From contig SFEG01000005.1 in NCBI GenBank assembly GCA_004558025.1, positions 1 to 64,000 on the forward strand: 64,000 nt of DNA, written 5' to 3'. The notes beneath the pieces are model-generated. The model did no database searches and was not told the DNA's origin. It saw only the letters and a list, made by a program, of their open reading frames with translations. A program made the translations under genes and the position numbers. Source of the stretch: Clostridiales bacterium. GTDB lineage: Bacteria > Bacillota > Clostridia > Oscillospirales > Oscillospiraceae. Positions 32,191 through 40,139 of the stretch are shown piece by piece (the first letter of the stretch is position 1; each line of letters starts with the position of its first letter).

Positions 32191-33661
32191 TCAGGCTTCG
32201 ATTCGAGCCTGCTTTTCGGCTTCGTTCTTTGCCGCGGCGGTCACAATGAGGAACACGACCGAAACGAGCGCGAAGGTGATTATCGCTATAAGCTGCAATG
32301 TGCCTGAATAGCTGCCGTCCTTGAGCGGATAGGTGTAGCCGTGGTAGCGGGTCAGCAGGCCGAAGATGTTGCAGCCGACTGCCAGAACCGCGGTGATGAT
32401 GCCGAGCACGAAGGCGCCGCGCTTGCCGACAAGACCGAGTATGCCGCCGATGATGCCGAGTATTGCGGTGACGGAGAGGGCGACGTACAGACCCAGGCGC
32501 ATGTAAAGCTCATTCGTTACGTCGGCGACGTGGTGGTCAACAGATTCGCGGAAGCTCTTGCAGACCACGAGGCACTGGTCAAGATCGAGGTACGGCTCGC
32601 CGTTGCGAAGCGTTACGAGGTTTCCGTTTTCATCGTACTTCTTCCAGTCGAAGTCGGCGCCGAGGCGCTGCTCGGGACCGGGAACGGCCATCTCGCCGTT
32701 GTGGCGGTAGATGGGCTCGTTTTTATAGCAGACCATGGTGTACTCGTCGACGAGAGCCATGCCGGCTTCAAAGGCCTCGAGGTCGTTCTTGCCCGCGGCG
32801 AGCTGAGCCGCGCCCTCTGCGAGCTCCTGTGCGCCGGCAGCGAGCTCCTTCTCGCCGTTTTCAAGCGCCTTCTTGCCCTCCGCAAGATCCTTTTCGCCCT
32901 GCGCCAGCTGCTTTTCGGCCTCGGCCAGCTGCTTTTCGCCGGCTGCGAGCTCGGCCTTACCGGCTTCAAGCTCCGCCAGACCGTCCTCATACTGCTTGAG
33001 CATCGCCTGACCCTCGGCGACCATGTTCTGAACATATACCGGGAAGTCGGTGACGTCTGCGGGAATGGTAAGCCCCATGCGCTCTGCAAGCGGAGCGACC
33101 TTTCCTGCAAACCATGCCTGCGCACTGTCAAAGCCGGGCAGCTTTGCGATGCTTCCGTCGCGGAACTTGACATAGGTGTTCAGAAGCGGCATGAGCGGCT
33201 CGATCTTTGAAAGAAGCGCCTTGCCCTCATTATAAGCGTCGGTGTTCTCGTCGATCATCTTCTGACCCTCGGCGATCTTCTGACGTCCCTCCTCAAGAGC
33301 CTTCTTTCCGGCCTCATAATCCTTATAGCCCTGCTCGAGGGTAGCCTTGCCCTCGTCATAATCCTTATAGCCCTGAGCAAGCGTCGCCTGCCCTTCGTTA
33401 TAGGCCTGCTGACCGGCTGCATAGTCGCTCAGACCCTTGGCATAGGTGCCGACGCCTTCGTTATATGCGGCCTCGTTTTCCTTGAGTGACTGTATAGCCT
33501 TCTCAAGATCGCCTACAACGTCTGCCGCCTTCGCATCGTCCTCCTTATACTGCTTGATCGCAAGACCGTCCTTGACGCCGAATCCGGCGGCGGCCAGCGC
33601 GAACAGACAAGCGACAATAAGCAGGATGCTGATCGTGGTGGTAAGAGCTGATTTTTTTCAT
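32191..33661 (-). CDS. Coiled-coil repeat multi-pass membrane protein, frameshifted at the start
   Basis: If one base of the A7 run behind the ATG is skipped, the product is about 490 residues: MKKSALTTTISILLIVACLF (signal anchor), a repeat region with units like YNEGQATLAQGYKDY and LAQGEKDLAEGKKALENGEK (Ala/Glu/Gly/Leu/Lys heptads, about residues 60-330), then three or four membrane helices at the C terminus. The ATG at 33661 has AAAGGGGAG upstream, but in the sequence as given the frame set by it leaves this protein after two Lys codons. The repeats resemble those in YhgE/Pip and related exporters, and a structural surface role is likely. Function is unknown. Confidence 0.6.
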
Positions 33662-33805
33662 TTTTCTCCCCTTTAATAATACATTTTTGCGATTGTGTAT
33701 CGATAAGATACAGCACTGTTAACACTTTATTAATAAATTTACAATTTGTCAATACTTATAAGAAGAATATGAGGAGATTTTACAATCTATAACGTAAAAA
33801 GTTCA

Positions 33806-33834
33806 TTGAAATTTTTGTGCAATTGCGCTATATT
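33806..33834 (+). promoter_or_regulatory. Promoter of the DivIVA-like gene
   Basis: TTGAAA (33806-33811) and TATATT (33829-33834) are 17 bases apart; the ATG is 32 bases downstream. Confidence 0.65.
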
Positions 33835-33865
33835 TATTTTACATGCACATTTCGGAGGACAGAAC

Positions 33866-34324
33866 ATGGCAGTAACAATGGAGTTTCTTGACGGGATAAG
33901 CTTTGACATCGCAAAGCAGAAATACTATAACGCAAACAAGGTCGACGCGAAGATGCAGGAGATAAAGGCGGCATTTGCCGAGCTTATCGAGGAAAACAAT
34001 GAGCTCAGGCGGCAAATTGACGATATAGGACTTTCCAAGACCAAAGTCGCGGAGCTCATCATGAGCGCGCAGGAAAGAGCCGACAATATTATAAAGGACG
34101 CGAACGCAAAATCCGAGGAGATACTCAAGCAGGCAAGGCTCGACGCCGACGGCATAATCATAAGCCGCGAGGCCGAGGCAGGGATAGGCGCGGGCGGACT
34201 TACTCAGGGTCAGCTTGCCGCGATAGACAAGCTCAACAAGCAGCTCGACGACTTCAACGTCGCCCAGGCAACGCAGATATTCCGCATAAAGCAGGCGCTC
34301 ATGAAAATAGCGCTGGATAAATAA
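33866..34324 (+). CDS. DivIVA-like coiled-coil protein
   Basis: The 152-residue product begins MAVTMEFLDGISFDIAKQKY and continues as a long coiled coil (KMQEIKAAFAELIEENNELRR near residue 29, then QERADNIIKDANAKSEEIL), like the C-terminal part of DivIVA/GpsB proteins that mark poles and septa. The N-terminal membrane-targeting module of DivIVA is replaced by the FDIAKQKYYNANKVD segment that is seen in short clostridial relatives. GGAGG stands 8 bases before the ATG at 33866. It is transcribed alone. Confidence 0.65.
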   Translation: MAVTMEFLDGISFDIAKQKYYNANKVDAKMQEIKAAFAELIEENNELRRQIDDIGLSKTKVAELIMSAQERADNIIKDANAKSEEILKQARLDADGIIISREAEAGIGAGGLTQGQLAAIDKLNKQLDDFNVAQATQIFRIKQALMKIALDK

Positions 34325-34351
34325 AAAAACCGCCCATCGGGCGGTTTTTTT
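34323..34351. terminator. Bidirectional terminator
   Basis: CCGCCC and GGGCGG flank a 3-base loop, with a run of A before and T7 after; it serves the DivIVA-like gene and the convergent RpiR gene. Confidence 0.9.
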
Positions 34352-35192
34352 ATATTCCCAAATAGAAGCCGGTGCTTAGTATTTCTTCCGTTCGCGAGAG
34401 GACCTCGTGCGCCTCCTCGTAGTTTCGAAGAGCAAGCTCCGCAACAAGATAGTTTGTCAGGCACATGGGCGCCGTCAGCGAATTTTTGCACGAAACGCTT
34501 TTTATCGAGCAGTTAAAGCATACATCGCCGTAGGCCTTGACCGGCAGATCGTTATTCGACGTGAACAGCACGACCTTGACCCCGTGGCTGCGCATCCACG
34601 CGAGAATGTTGATGCCGATGCGCGAGTAGCGCGGGAAAATGTACGCGATGCACACGTCGCCGGCCTGCGCGCTCACGATCTCCTCGGGGTAGATGAGACC
34701 CGTCGTCTGTATAAAATGCACATTGCGCTTAATTTCGCCCAAGCGCGATACCATATAGTGTGCCAGCGAAAAGCTGCTGCGCATACCGAGAACGTAAATG
34801 TTTTTTGCTCCGCTTATGAGATCAATGGCTCTTTCAAGATCATCCGCGTGCAGCCCTGCGAGGGTGAGCTGAATGTTCTTTATATCCGTCGAGAACGCCT
34901 CCTCCAGGAGGTCGTTTCGTGAGGAAACCACCGCGCGCTCGAGCCTGTCGGGCAGCGAGCCCTTTGTCTGTATCTCCTTTTTGATGCTGTCCTGCATTTC
35001 CGAAAAGCCGGAATAGTCGAGGGCGCGGGCAAAGCGAATGACCGTTGTTGTGCTCACACCGATCTTTTCGGCAAGCTCCTCGAGCGTTGAAAATGCGATG
35101 TCCTCATAATTTTCGTCGACGTAATTTGCAACGACCTTCTGCGAATGCGTCAGCGTATTGTAAGCCGCGCTTACCTTGGAGGTGAAGAGCAT
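34350..35192 (-). CDS. RpiR-family transcriptional regulator
   Basis: The 280-residue product has the N-terminal RpiR helix-turn-helix (TLEELAEKIGVSTTTVIRFARAL near residue 38) and a C-terminal SIS domain (NIYVLGMRSSFSLAHYMVSRL near residue 130), which usually binds a phosphosugar or small phosphorylated acid. Such regulators govern sugar and sugar-acid uptake. It diverges from the GntR gene with about 145 bases between starts. Start 35192 was chosen for AGGTGA 3 to 8 bases upstream, with GGAGG further back; the longer GTG start is an alternative. A phosphorylated product of the nearby kinase could be its ligand, which is inference. Confidence 0.85.
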   Translation of the reverse strand: MLFTSKVSAAYNTLTHSQKVVANYVDENYEDIAFSTLEELAEKIGVSTTTVIRFARALDYSGFSEMQDSIKKEIQTKGSLPDRLERAVVSSRNDLLEEAFSTDIKNIQLTLAGLHADDLERAIDLISGAKNIYVLGMRSSFSLAHYMVSRLGEIKRNVHFIQTTGLIYPEEIVSAQAGDVCIAYIFPRYSRIGINILAWMRSHGVKVVLFTSNNDLPVKAYGDVCFNCSIKSVSCKNSLTAPMCLTNYLVAELALRNYEEAHEVLSRTEEILSTGFYLGI

Positions 35193-35238
35193 GTTCACCT
35201 GTCCTCCCCATATGTTCTAAATAATACTTTCTAATACT

Positions 35239-35250
35239 TATTGTACAATA
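35239..35250. promoter_or_regulatory. Palindrome TATTGTACAATA, candidate GntR operator
   Basis: A perfect 12-bp palindrome lies between the divergent RpiR and GntR genes. Its core TTGTACAA resembles operators of FCD-type GntR repressors and the TTTTGTAC-ACAAAA site at 39964-39977. Confidence 0.5.
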
Positions 35251-35276
35251 CGGATGGCGATATTGCAAGGCATGAT

Positions 35277-35305
35277 TTGACGCGGCGAGGCCGTAATGGT
35301 ATAAT
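35277..35305 (+). promoter_or_regulatory. Promoter of the GntR gene
   Basis: TTGACG (35277-35282) and TATAAT (35300-35305) are 17 bases apart, about 34 bases upstream of the ATG. Confidence 0.75.
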
Positions 35306-35338
35306 TACAATACATAATGCAAAAACGGAGGGCAAAAT

Positions 35339-36016
35339 ATGCCGCTTCCCAACAGCTTGAATGAGGAAAACCGACAGCCTACGAAGGCCTATATACTGGA
35401 AACGATGCAGCACTGGATAACAGTCATGCAGCTCAGGCCCGGCGAGAAGATATCCGATACCGAGATCGCCGAGTACTTTAACGTAAGCCGCACGCCGGTG
35501 CGCGAGGTGCTCAAAATGCTCGAGCAGCAGAAGCTTATATATATATATCCCGGCCGCTCGACGGTCGTTGCCGATCTTGCGCTGGACGATATAGAGAGCT
35601 ACTATCTGCCTATGCAGACACTTCAGTGCCTTGCCGTGCGCCTTGCCGTGAATAAGGCGACGAGCACCGATATAGCCGAGCTTGAAGCGCTCAACGCGCA
35701 GTTCGGCGAGGCGATGGATAACGGCGACGCCGAGAGCATACTCATGGCCGACAGGAATTTTCATGATAAGATACTTGAAATAGCGGGCAACGAATACGTT
35801 GACGAGTTCTGCTCGGCGCTGTGGGTGCGCATAGCGCGGCTGGACTATATGTTCTTCCGCGATAACACGATGGGAACATCCTATAACGACCACAGGCTCA
35901 TGATAGAAAGCTTCCGCATAAAGGATCCCTTCGGCGCGGAGCTTGCGATGAAGAATAACTGGAACTATTCCATGCTCGCCGTCAAGGCCGCTGTCAGTCG
36001 GGACGGCATTATATAA
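35339..36016 (+). CDS. GntR-family regulator with FCD ligand-binding domain
   Basis: The 225-residue product has the winged helix of FadR/FCD regulators (ISDTEIAEYFNVSRTPVREVL near residue 37) and a C-terminal all-helical FCD domain with the metal-binding pattern DRNFHDKIL near residue 137 and DHRLMIESF near residue 185. FCD regulators usually bind small organic acids such as lactate, glycolate, gluconate or related hydroxyacids. That suits the hydroxyacid genes that follow at 37-44.5 kb. GGAGGG is 6 to 8 bases before the ATG. It ends at a terminator. Confidence 0.88.
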   Translation: MPLPNSLNEENRQPTKAYILETMQHWITVMQLRPGEKISDTEIAEYFNVSRTPVREVLKMLEQQKLIYIYPGRSTVVADLALDDIESYYLPMQTLQCLAVRLAVNKATSTDIAELEALNAQFGEAMDNGDAESILMADRNFHDKILEIAGNEYVDEFCSALWVRIARLDYMFFRDNTMGTSYNDHRLMIESFRIKDPFGAELAMKNNWNYSMLAVKAAVSRDGII

Positions 36017-36028
36017 TGTTAAACGACA

Positions 36029-36062
36029 AAAAGCTGCCGCAGAGAAATCTGCGGCAGCTTTC
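36029..36062. terminator. Terminator between gntR-type gene and EFR1 remnant
   Basis: AAAGCTGCCGCAGA and TCTGCGGCAGCTTT are perfect arms with a 5-base loop and T-rich end on both strands. Confidence 0.9.
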
Positions 36063-36826
36063 TTACTGGTGACGGGAAAAACGCGGGTGAGTATATTGAC
36101 CGTGATTTTTTGTGCGCTCGCCGTATTGGATCGCAAATTTCGGGCAATGGTGCAGACAACCGAGGCACATTACGCACTGAGACTTTACCCAAACGGGCCT
36201 TCCGTCCTTTATTTCGAGCGCGGAAACCGGGCAATTTCGTGCGCACAGTCCGCAGCCGATGCATGAATCCTTAACGACGAAATGCTGCGTTTTGCGCATC
36301 GAGTCATATTCAGCACAGTATAAAGCCCTGGCAAAAAGCAACGGCATTTTGTTTTTCATGTGATCTCCGGTTTCTCCGGCGGAAACCTGCCCTATAATGC
36401 TGACAATTTCGGCTTCGGCGCGCTCGTTTATGCGGCGGACCTTCTCCTTGTTGCTGAGGTCAAAAGTCGGCGTCCATGTATCCGGCATTTTCACGCTGAA
36501 GCGCGCTGACAGCGATAAGCCCTTAGGCTTGAGAATATCCTCGGCGAATTTCCCGGTCTGACCCGGAGTCGTTCCGTAGGTCGCAATGAAATAAATATAG
36601 TCCGGCTTATTTTCAAAGCTCATTTGCTGCAAAAATTCACGGACGATGATCGGCAGCCCCAGGCGTATGTGGGGCTGACTATGCCCAGAGTTTCGATTTT
36701 GCCGGGAAAATCAAAGGAGCGCTTCTTATAACGCTCCGCGACGGATACTGTTTCGTCGCCGCTTTTTTCCGCTATTCTCTTTGCAACATATTCGCAGTTG
36801 CCTGTCGCCGAAAAATATAAGATCAT
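36063..36826 (-). pseudogene. EFR1-type flavodoxin-ferredoxin, frameshifted
   Basis: Two overlapping frames together encode a complete EFR1-family protein of about 254 residues. The first starts MILYFSATGNCEYVAKRIAE, a flavodoxin phosphate loop, with GGAGGAG 5 to 11 bases upstream of the ATG at 36826. It runs through GIVSPTYAWG and then stops. The other frame continues PIIVREFLQQMSFENKPD, the flavodoxin middle, and ends in two ferredoxin clusters, CIGCGLCARNCPVSAL and CVMCLGCLHHCPKFAI. The break falls at a GGGG run (36657-36660 as CCCC on the plus strand); one extra G would restore the frame. It would otherwise bind FMN and two [4Fe-4S] clusters for electron transfer. Confidence 0.75.
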
Positions 36827-36845
36827 AGTATCTCCTCCACCAACA

Positions 36846-36910
36846 CATATGAACAAATTCGGACGTTTGCAAAAATTACAATTTTATATTATACCGCAAC
36901 TGTTCATATG
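36846..36910. promoter_or_regulatory. Separated inverted repeat CATATGAACA / TGTTCATATG
   Basis: Perfect 10-bp arms at 36846-36855 and 36901-36910 lie upstream of the EFR1 remnant. Each could be a half-site for a TetR or MarR-type regulator; a third related piece, ACATATGATC, is at 36924-36933. Confidence 0.4.
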
Positions 36911-36991
36911 GCAAGAGACAAACATATGATCGTGCTCAGCCTTGGACAAATTTGAAATAATGCAAAAGGAGCACCGAGAGGCGAAGATAAA

Positions 36992-37030
36992 ATAAAAAGG
37001 CTTTGACTTTTAAAGTCAAAGCCTTTTTAT
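36992..37030 (-). terminator. Terminator of the glycerate kinase-enolase gene
   Basis: A palindrome of about 39 bases, AAAAAGGCTTTGACTTT and its complement, lies 9 bases downstream of the stop at 37039 and ends in a T run on the minus strand. Confidence 0.9.
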
Positions 37031-37038
37031 GCTTTATA

Positions 37039-39726
37039 TCAGAACCTCACGATGCCGTCGATCTTGGCCATGTGGCAGCCGGGGTAATTATCCTTGACGC
37101 GCATGAGGAAGTTGAGCTTGTCGATCCTTTCGCCGGAGCGCGGGCAGCCGTTTTTGATAAACGGGATCTGCAGGCCGACGGCGAGATCCATGACGACGTC
37201 GCCGACGACGCCGCCGCTGCGGCCGGAGGTTATCGAGAACAGACCGTGCTCGCTGGCAAAGCGGTGGGATTCAAGAGCCTCGGATATCGTGCCGACCTGA
37301 TTGGGCTTGAGGATAAAGCCGTCGATGCTGTCGAGCTCATACGCCTTGCGGATGCGCTCGGGATTGGAGACGGTGAAGTCGTCGGCAATGATGAAGGTGC
37401 GGGTGATTTCCTTATGCGCCTTCTCAAAGCCGTCCCAGTCGTCCTCGTCGAGCATATCCTCAATGAACACGAAGTTGTGCTTTTCTGTAAGACCCTTGAC
37501 GTAGGCGATGACCTCGTCGGTCGTGACCTGCTTGCCGTTGAGATAGTAGGTCTTACTCTCGCGGTCGTACATTTCGCTCATTGCGCAGTCGAGCGCGAAA
37601 GCGCACTGCTCGGTGTAGCCGCAGTCGTCGATGGCCTTCTGAATGAGCTGCAGGCAGACCTCGGGATCCTCAGAGGGTGCGCACCAGCCGAAGGAGCCGC
37701 CGACGCGGGGCTCGGAGCCCGTGTACTCGCGGATGACATTTCCGAGCTGCTTGAAGACCTTGACGGCGATCTCAACTGCCTGCTCGATATCACTTGCGCG
37801 GTAGGGCATGACGATGAACTCGTTGAACGCCTGCTTTATGCCTGCGTTGTTGCCGCCGTTGAGGACGTTGAAGGAGGGGATGGGAACGGTCTTTATATCG
37901 CCGCCGGCGATGTAGTCGTAAAGCGGGCGCTTGAGGCTTGCGGCCGCTGCGCGGTAGGCCGCGACGGAGACGGAGTAGATGGCGTTGCCGCCGAGCTTGG
38001 ACTTGTTGGCCGTGCCGTCGAGCTCGATCATCTTTCTGTCGATAGCGTCGAGGTCGAGGGTGTCCATGCCGATGAGCGCTGGGCCGATGATATCGTTTAC
38101 GTTTGCGACCGCCTTGTGTACAGACATGCCGTCGTATTCGGCCGGATCGTTATCGCGCAGAACGAAGGATTCGTGCATGCCGACCGAGGAGCCGGTGGGT
38201 GCTGCCGCGGTGCCGACAGAGCCATCCTCGGTGACAACGTCGACCTCGACCATCGGACGGCACTTGCAGTCGATGATCTGGCGGGCGTGGACGCTCTTTA
38301 TGCGGCTGCCCTTGAGCTTCTTTGCGGGAAGCTCGGGAACATACATTATATTAAAGTCGCACAGGTTAGTGCCGGTGTTGCCGGTGAACACCGCATCGCC
38401 CATTGCGTCGAGCGCCTCGAAGCAGGCGTGGCCGCGCAGGTTTTCGAAAACGTCGATGCCCTTTTCGCATGCGGTGTCGTAGCTGGTGGAATCGGTTATG
38501 CCGCCGGCGACGACGGTCGTGCCGTCGGTGCCCTCGGAGTCGATGGACAGACAGACGCAGCCGGGAGCCTTCTTGCCGGAGATGGAGTAGGAAAGCGTAA
38601 GCTCCTGACCGGGGCCGCCGTGGCCGGTGATGGTGGAGTTATCGAGGATCTTGGTGGTAGCCTCGCCGGAGCACAGCAGGACGCAGGGCGGCTTTATGGG
38701 GTTGCCGTAGTTCTGTATCTCGCGCGCGAAGGACGCAAATACCGTGCCGACATCCTTTGCCTCGCCCTCGAGATAGGAGGTGAGGATTATCGCGGGGATG
38801 CCCATCTCCTCGGAGATTCGCTTTGCCGTCAGGCAGGAGTCGGGCAGGCTGTTTATCAGGAAGTATGTGTTCTCGGGGAAGGCCTTGGGAGTCTCGCCCT
38901 CGGGGCCAACATTCATTATATAGTCAACAACGCTCTTGGGCAGACGGTCGGCAACGTCGTAGTCGCGGATGACCTGACGAGCCTCCTCAAGGGTGGTTTG
39001 GTCGGGTCCCATCGGAGTGCCCTTGTAGTTTTTGTACGGCTCGCCGATATCGCCGGTGGCGGGGGTGCCGACAGCGTCGGAGATGCCGAAGCCGATGAGC
39101 TCAGCGCCGCGGGAGCGGATGCGCTTTGCGAGCATGCCGCCGTTCATGGCCGAGATGTGGCGGCGGATGGCGTTTATCTCATATATGCCCGCGCCGGACT
39201 TGAGCATGACATCGGTGGTGTCTATCTCGTCCTGAAGGGTGATGCCGTCGATAGGGCAGCTCATAAGCGCCGAGGAGCCGCCGCTTATAACTACTATAAA
39301 AAGATCATCCTCGTTCGCGCTGTCAACGAGCTTTATTATCTCCTTGCAGGCACGCAGACCCTCCTCGTTGGGCAGAGGGTGACCGCCGACATAAACATCG
39401 GTGCGGCGGAACACATCGGTGTCTTCCTTTATTTTAACTATTGCAATGCCGCGGGTGAGGTGATCGCCGAGGATCTCGTCAACGGCCATGGCCATATGGT
39501 TGCAGGCCTTGCCGGCGCCGAGCAGGTAAACGTTGCGCTTCTTGCTCAGATCCCAGCGGCGCGAACCGATGCACAGCACGTCGCCCTCCATGTGGGCTAT
39601 GCTTTTTATGCGCTCGTAGGCATCAAGATGCTGAAGCGTTTTCTCGGTGATGTCCAGAACGATCTTTCTTCCGTCGATGTCGCCGTGGGACAGCAGAGCC
39701 TCACGGTTCTTGATCTTTTTCTGCAT
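37039..39726 (-). CDS. Glycerate 2-kinase (MOFRL) fused to an enolase-like domain
   Basis: The 895-residue product joins two enzymes of consecutive reactions. Residues about 1-455 form a MOFRL-type glycerate 2-kinase: LLGAGKACNHMA (catalytic Lys), YVGGHPLPNEEG, VVISGGSSALMS, INAIRRHISAMNGGMLA and DSEGTDGTTVVAGG; the usual GGRNQE reads GGPGQE. Residues about 470-895 are an enolase: LDGTANKSKLGGNAI, LNGGNNAG, ALDCAMSEMYD, IEDMLDEDDWD, ILKPNQVGT. In yeast numbering it keeps Asp246, Glu295, Asp320, Lys345, Lys396, Glu168 and Arg374, but His159 is Asn, Glu211 has no acidic counterpart (VGGSFGWCAP for VGDEGGVAP) and His373 is Gly. It probably phosphorylates a 2-hydroxyacid and then eliminates to an enol phosphate. 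Confidence 0.85.
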   Translation of the reverse strand: MQKKIKNREALLSHGDIDGRKIVLDITEKTLQHLDAYERIKSIAHMEGDVLCIGSRRWDLSKKRNVYLLGAGKACNHMAMAVDEILGDHLTRGIAIVKIKEDTDVFRRTDVYVGGHPLPNEEGLRACKEIIKLVDSANEDDLFIVVISGGSSALMSCPIDGITLQDEIDTTDVMLKSGAGIYEINAIRRHISAMNGGMLAKRIRSRGAELIGFGISDAVGTPATGDIGEPYKNYKGTPMGPDQTTLEEARQVIRDYDVADRLPKSVVDYIMNVGPEGETPKAFPENTYFLINSLPDSCLTAKRISEEMGIPAIILTSYLEGEAKDVGTVFASFAREIQNYGNPIKPPCVLLCSGEATTKILDNSTITGHGGPGQELTLSYSISGKKAPGCVCLSIDSEGTDGTTVVAGGITDSTSYDTACEKGIDVFENLRGHACFEALDAMGDAVFTGNTGTNLCDFNIMYVPELPAKKLKGSRIKSVHARQIIDCKCRPMVEVDVVTEDGSVGTAAAPTGSSVGMHESFVLRDNDPAEYDGMSVHKAVANVNDIIGPALIGMDTLDLDAIDRKMIELDGTANKSKLGGNAIYSVSVAAYRAAAASLKRPLYDYIAGGDIKTVPIPSFNVLNGGNNAGIKQAFNEFIVMPYRASDIEQAVEIAVKVFKQLGNVIREYTGSEPRVGGSFGWCAPSEDPEVCLQLIQKAIDDCGYTEQCAFALDCAMSEMYDRESKTYYLNGKQVTTDEVIAYVKGLTEKHNFVFIEDMLDEDDWDGFEKAHKEITRTFIIADDFTVSNPERIRKAYELDSIDGFILKPNQVGTISEALESHRFASEHGLFSITSGRSGGVVGDVVMDLAVGLQIPFIKNGCPRSGERIDKLNFLMRVKDNYPGCHMAKIDGIVRF

Positions 39727-39767
39727 ATGTCATTCCTCCAACAGGTATTGTGAACCTTGTATGTCTC

Positions 39768-39781
39768 TGCGATATATCGCA
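39768..39781. promoter_or_regulatory. Perfect palindrome TGCGATATATCGCA, candidate operator
   Basis: This 14-bp palindrome lies 42 bases upstream of the fusion-gene start and about 5 to 18 bases downstream of its expected transcription start. Variants occur at 40059-40081 and 24357-24382. Confidence 0.65.
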
Positions 39782-39792
39782 ATGATATTTTT

Positions 39793-39821
39793 ACTATAAT
39801 GATAAATGAATATAAAGTCAA
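39793..39821 (-). promoter_or_regulatory. Promoter of the kinase-enolase gene
   Basis: On the minus strand TTGACT (39821-39816) and TATAGT (39798-39793) are separated by 17 bases. Confidence 0.7.
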
Positions 39822-40039
39822 ACAAAGCGGCGGATAATTACCTTTCTCGTTAACAGAGTTATATTTTTTTTGATACCTGTAACAGGAAGTTCGGAAAAGT
39901 TTGTTGATTAACCATAAATTTTAGCTTGTCAAGAGGAATTTATGCACAAAAAGTACAGTATTATTTTGTACACAAAATACTAAAATTATTATTTTAATAA
40001 TTCAAGTTAATATAGTTATATATTTTTTCGTCAGGATAG
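39822..40039. other. AT-rich divergent regulatory region
   Basis: This stretch between the divergent promoters has no gene on either strand. It is strongly AT-rich compared with its neighbours and holds the palindrome at 39963-39978; the rest shows nothing I can assign. Confidence 0.6.
39963..39978. promoter_or_regulatory. Inverted repeat ATTTTGT-AC-ACAAAAT, candidate GntR operator
   Basis: Perfect 7-bp arms with a 2-base centre lie midway in the divergent region. The core TTGTAC..ACAA shares its shape with TATTGTACAATA at the GntR gene (35239-35250). Confidence 0.5.
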
Positions 40040-40081
40040 CTATAATAGTAACATACACGCGATATATCGCCGGATATATCG
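40040..40081 (+). promoter_or_regulatory. TRAP operon -10 element with tandem GATATATC operators
   Basis: TATAAT at 40040-40045 has no good -35 partner. GCGATATATCGC (40059-40070) and CGGATATATCG (40071-40081) follow at once, with their GATATATC cores 12 bases apart, that is, on the same face roughly one helical turn apart. Placement over the start of transcription suggests repression. Confidence 0.6.
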
Positions 40082-40139
40082 TTCCCACAAAATACACCAA
40101 AATACACAAATCACAGAGAGCCTATTAAGGAGAGAAGCC

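Noticed and set aside
37003..39753. A 916-codon open frame opposite the kinase-enolase gene
   Set aside because: It is a shadow of the fusion gene caused by codon bias; its translation has no domain and it covers the real gene exactly.
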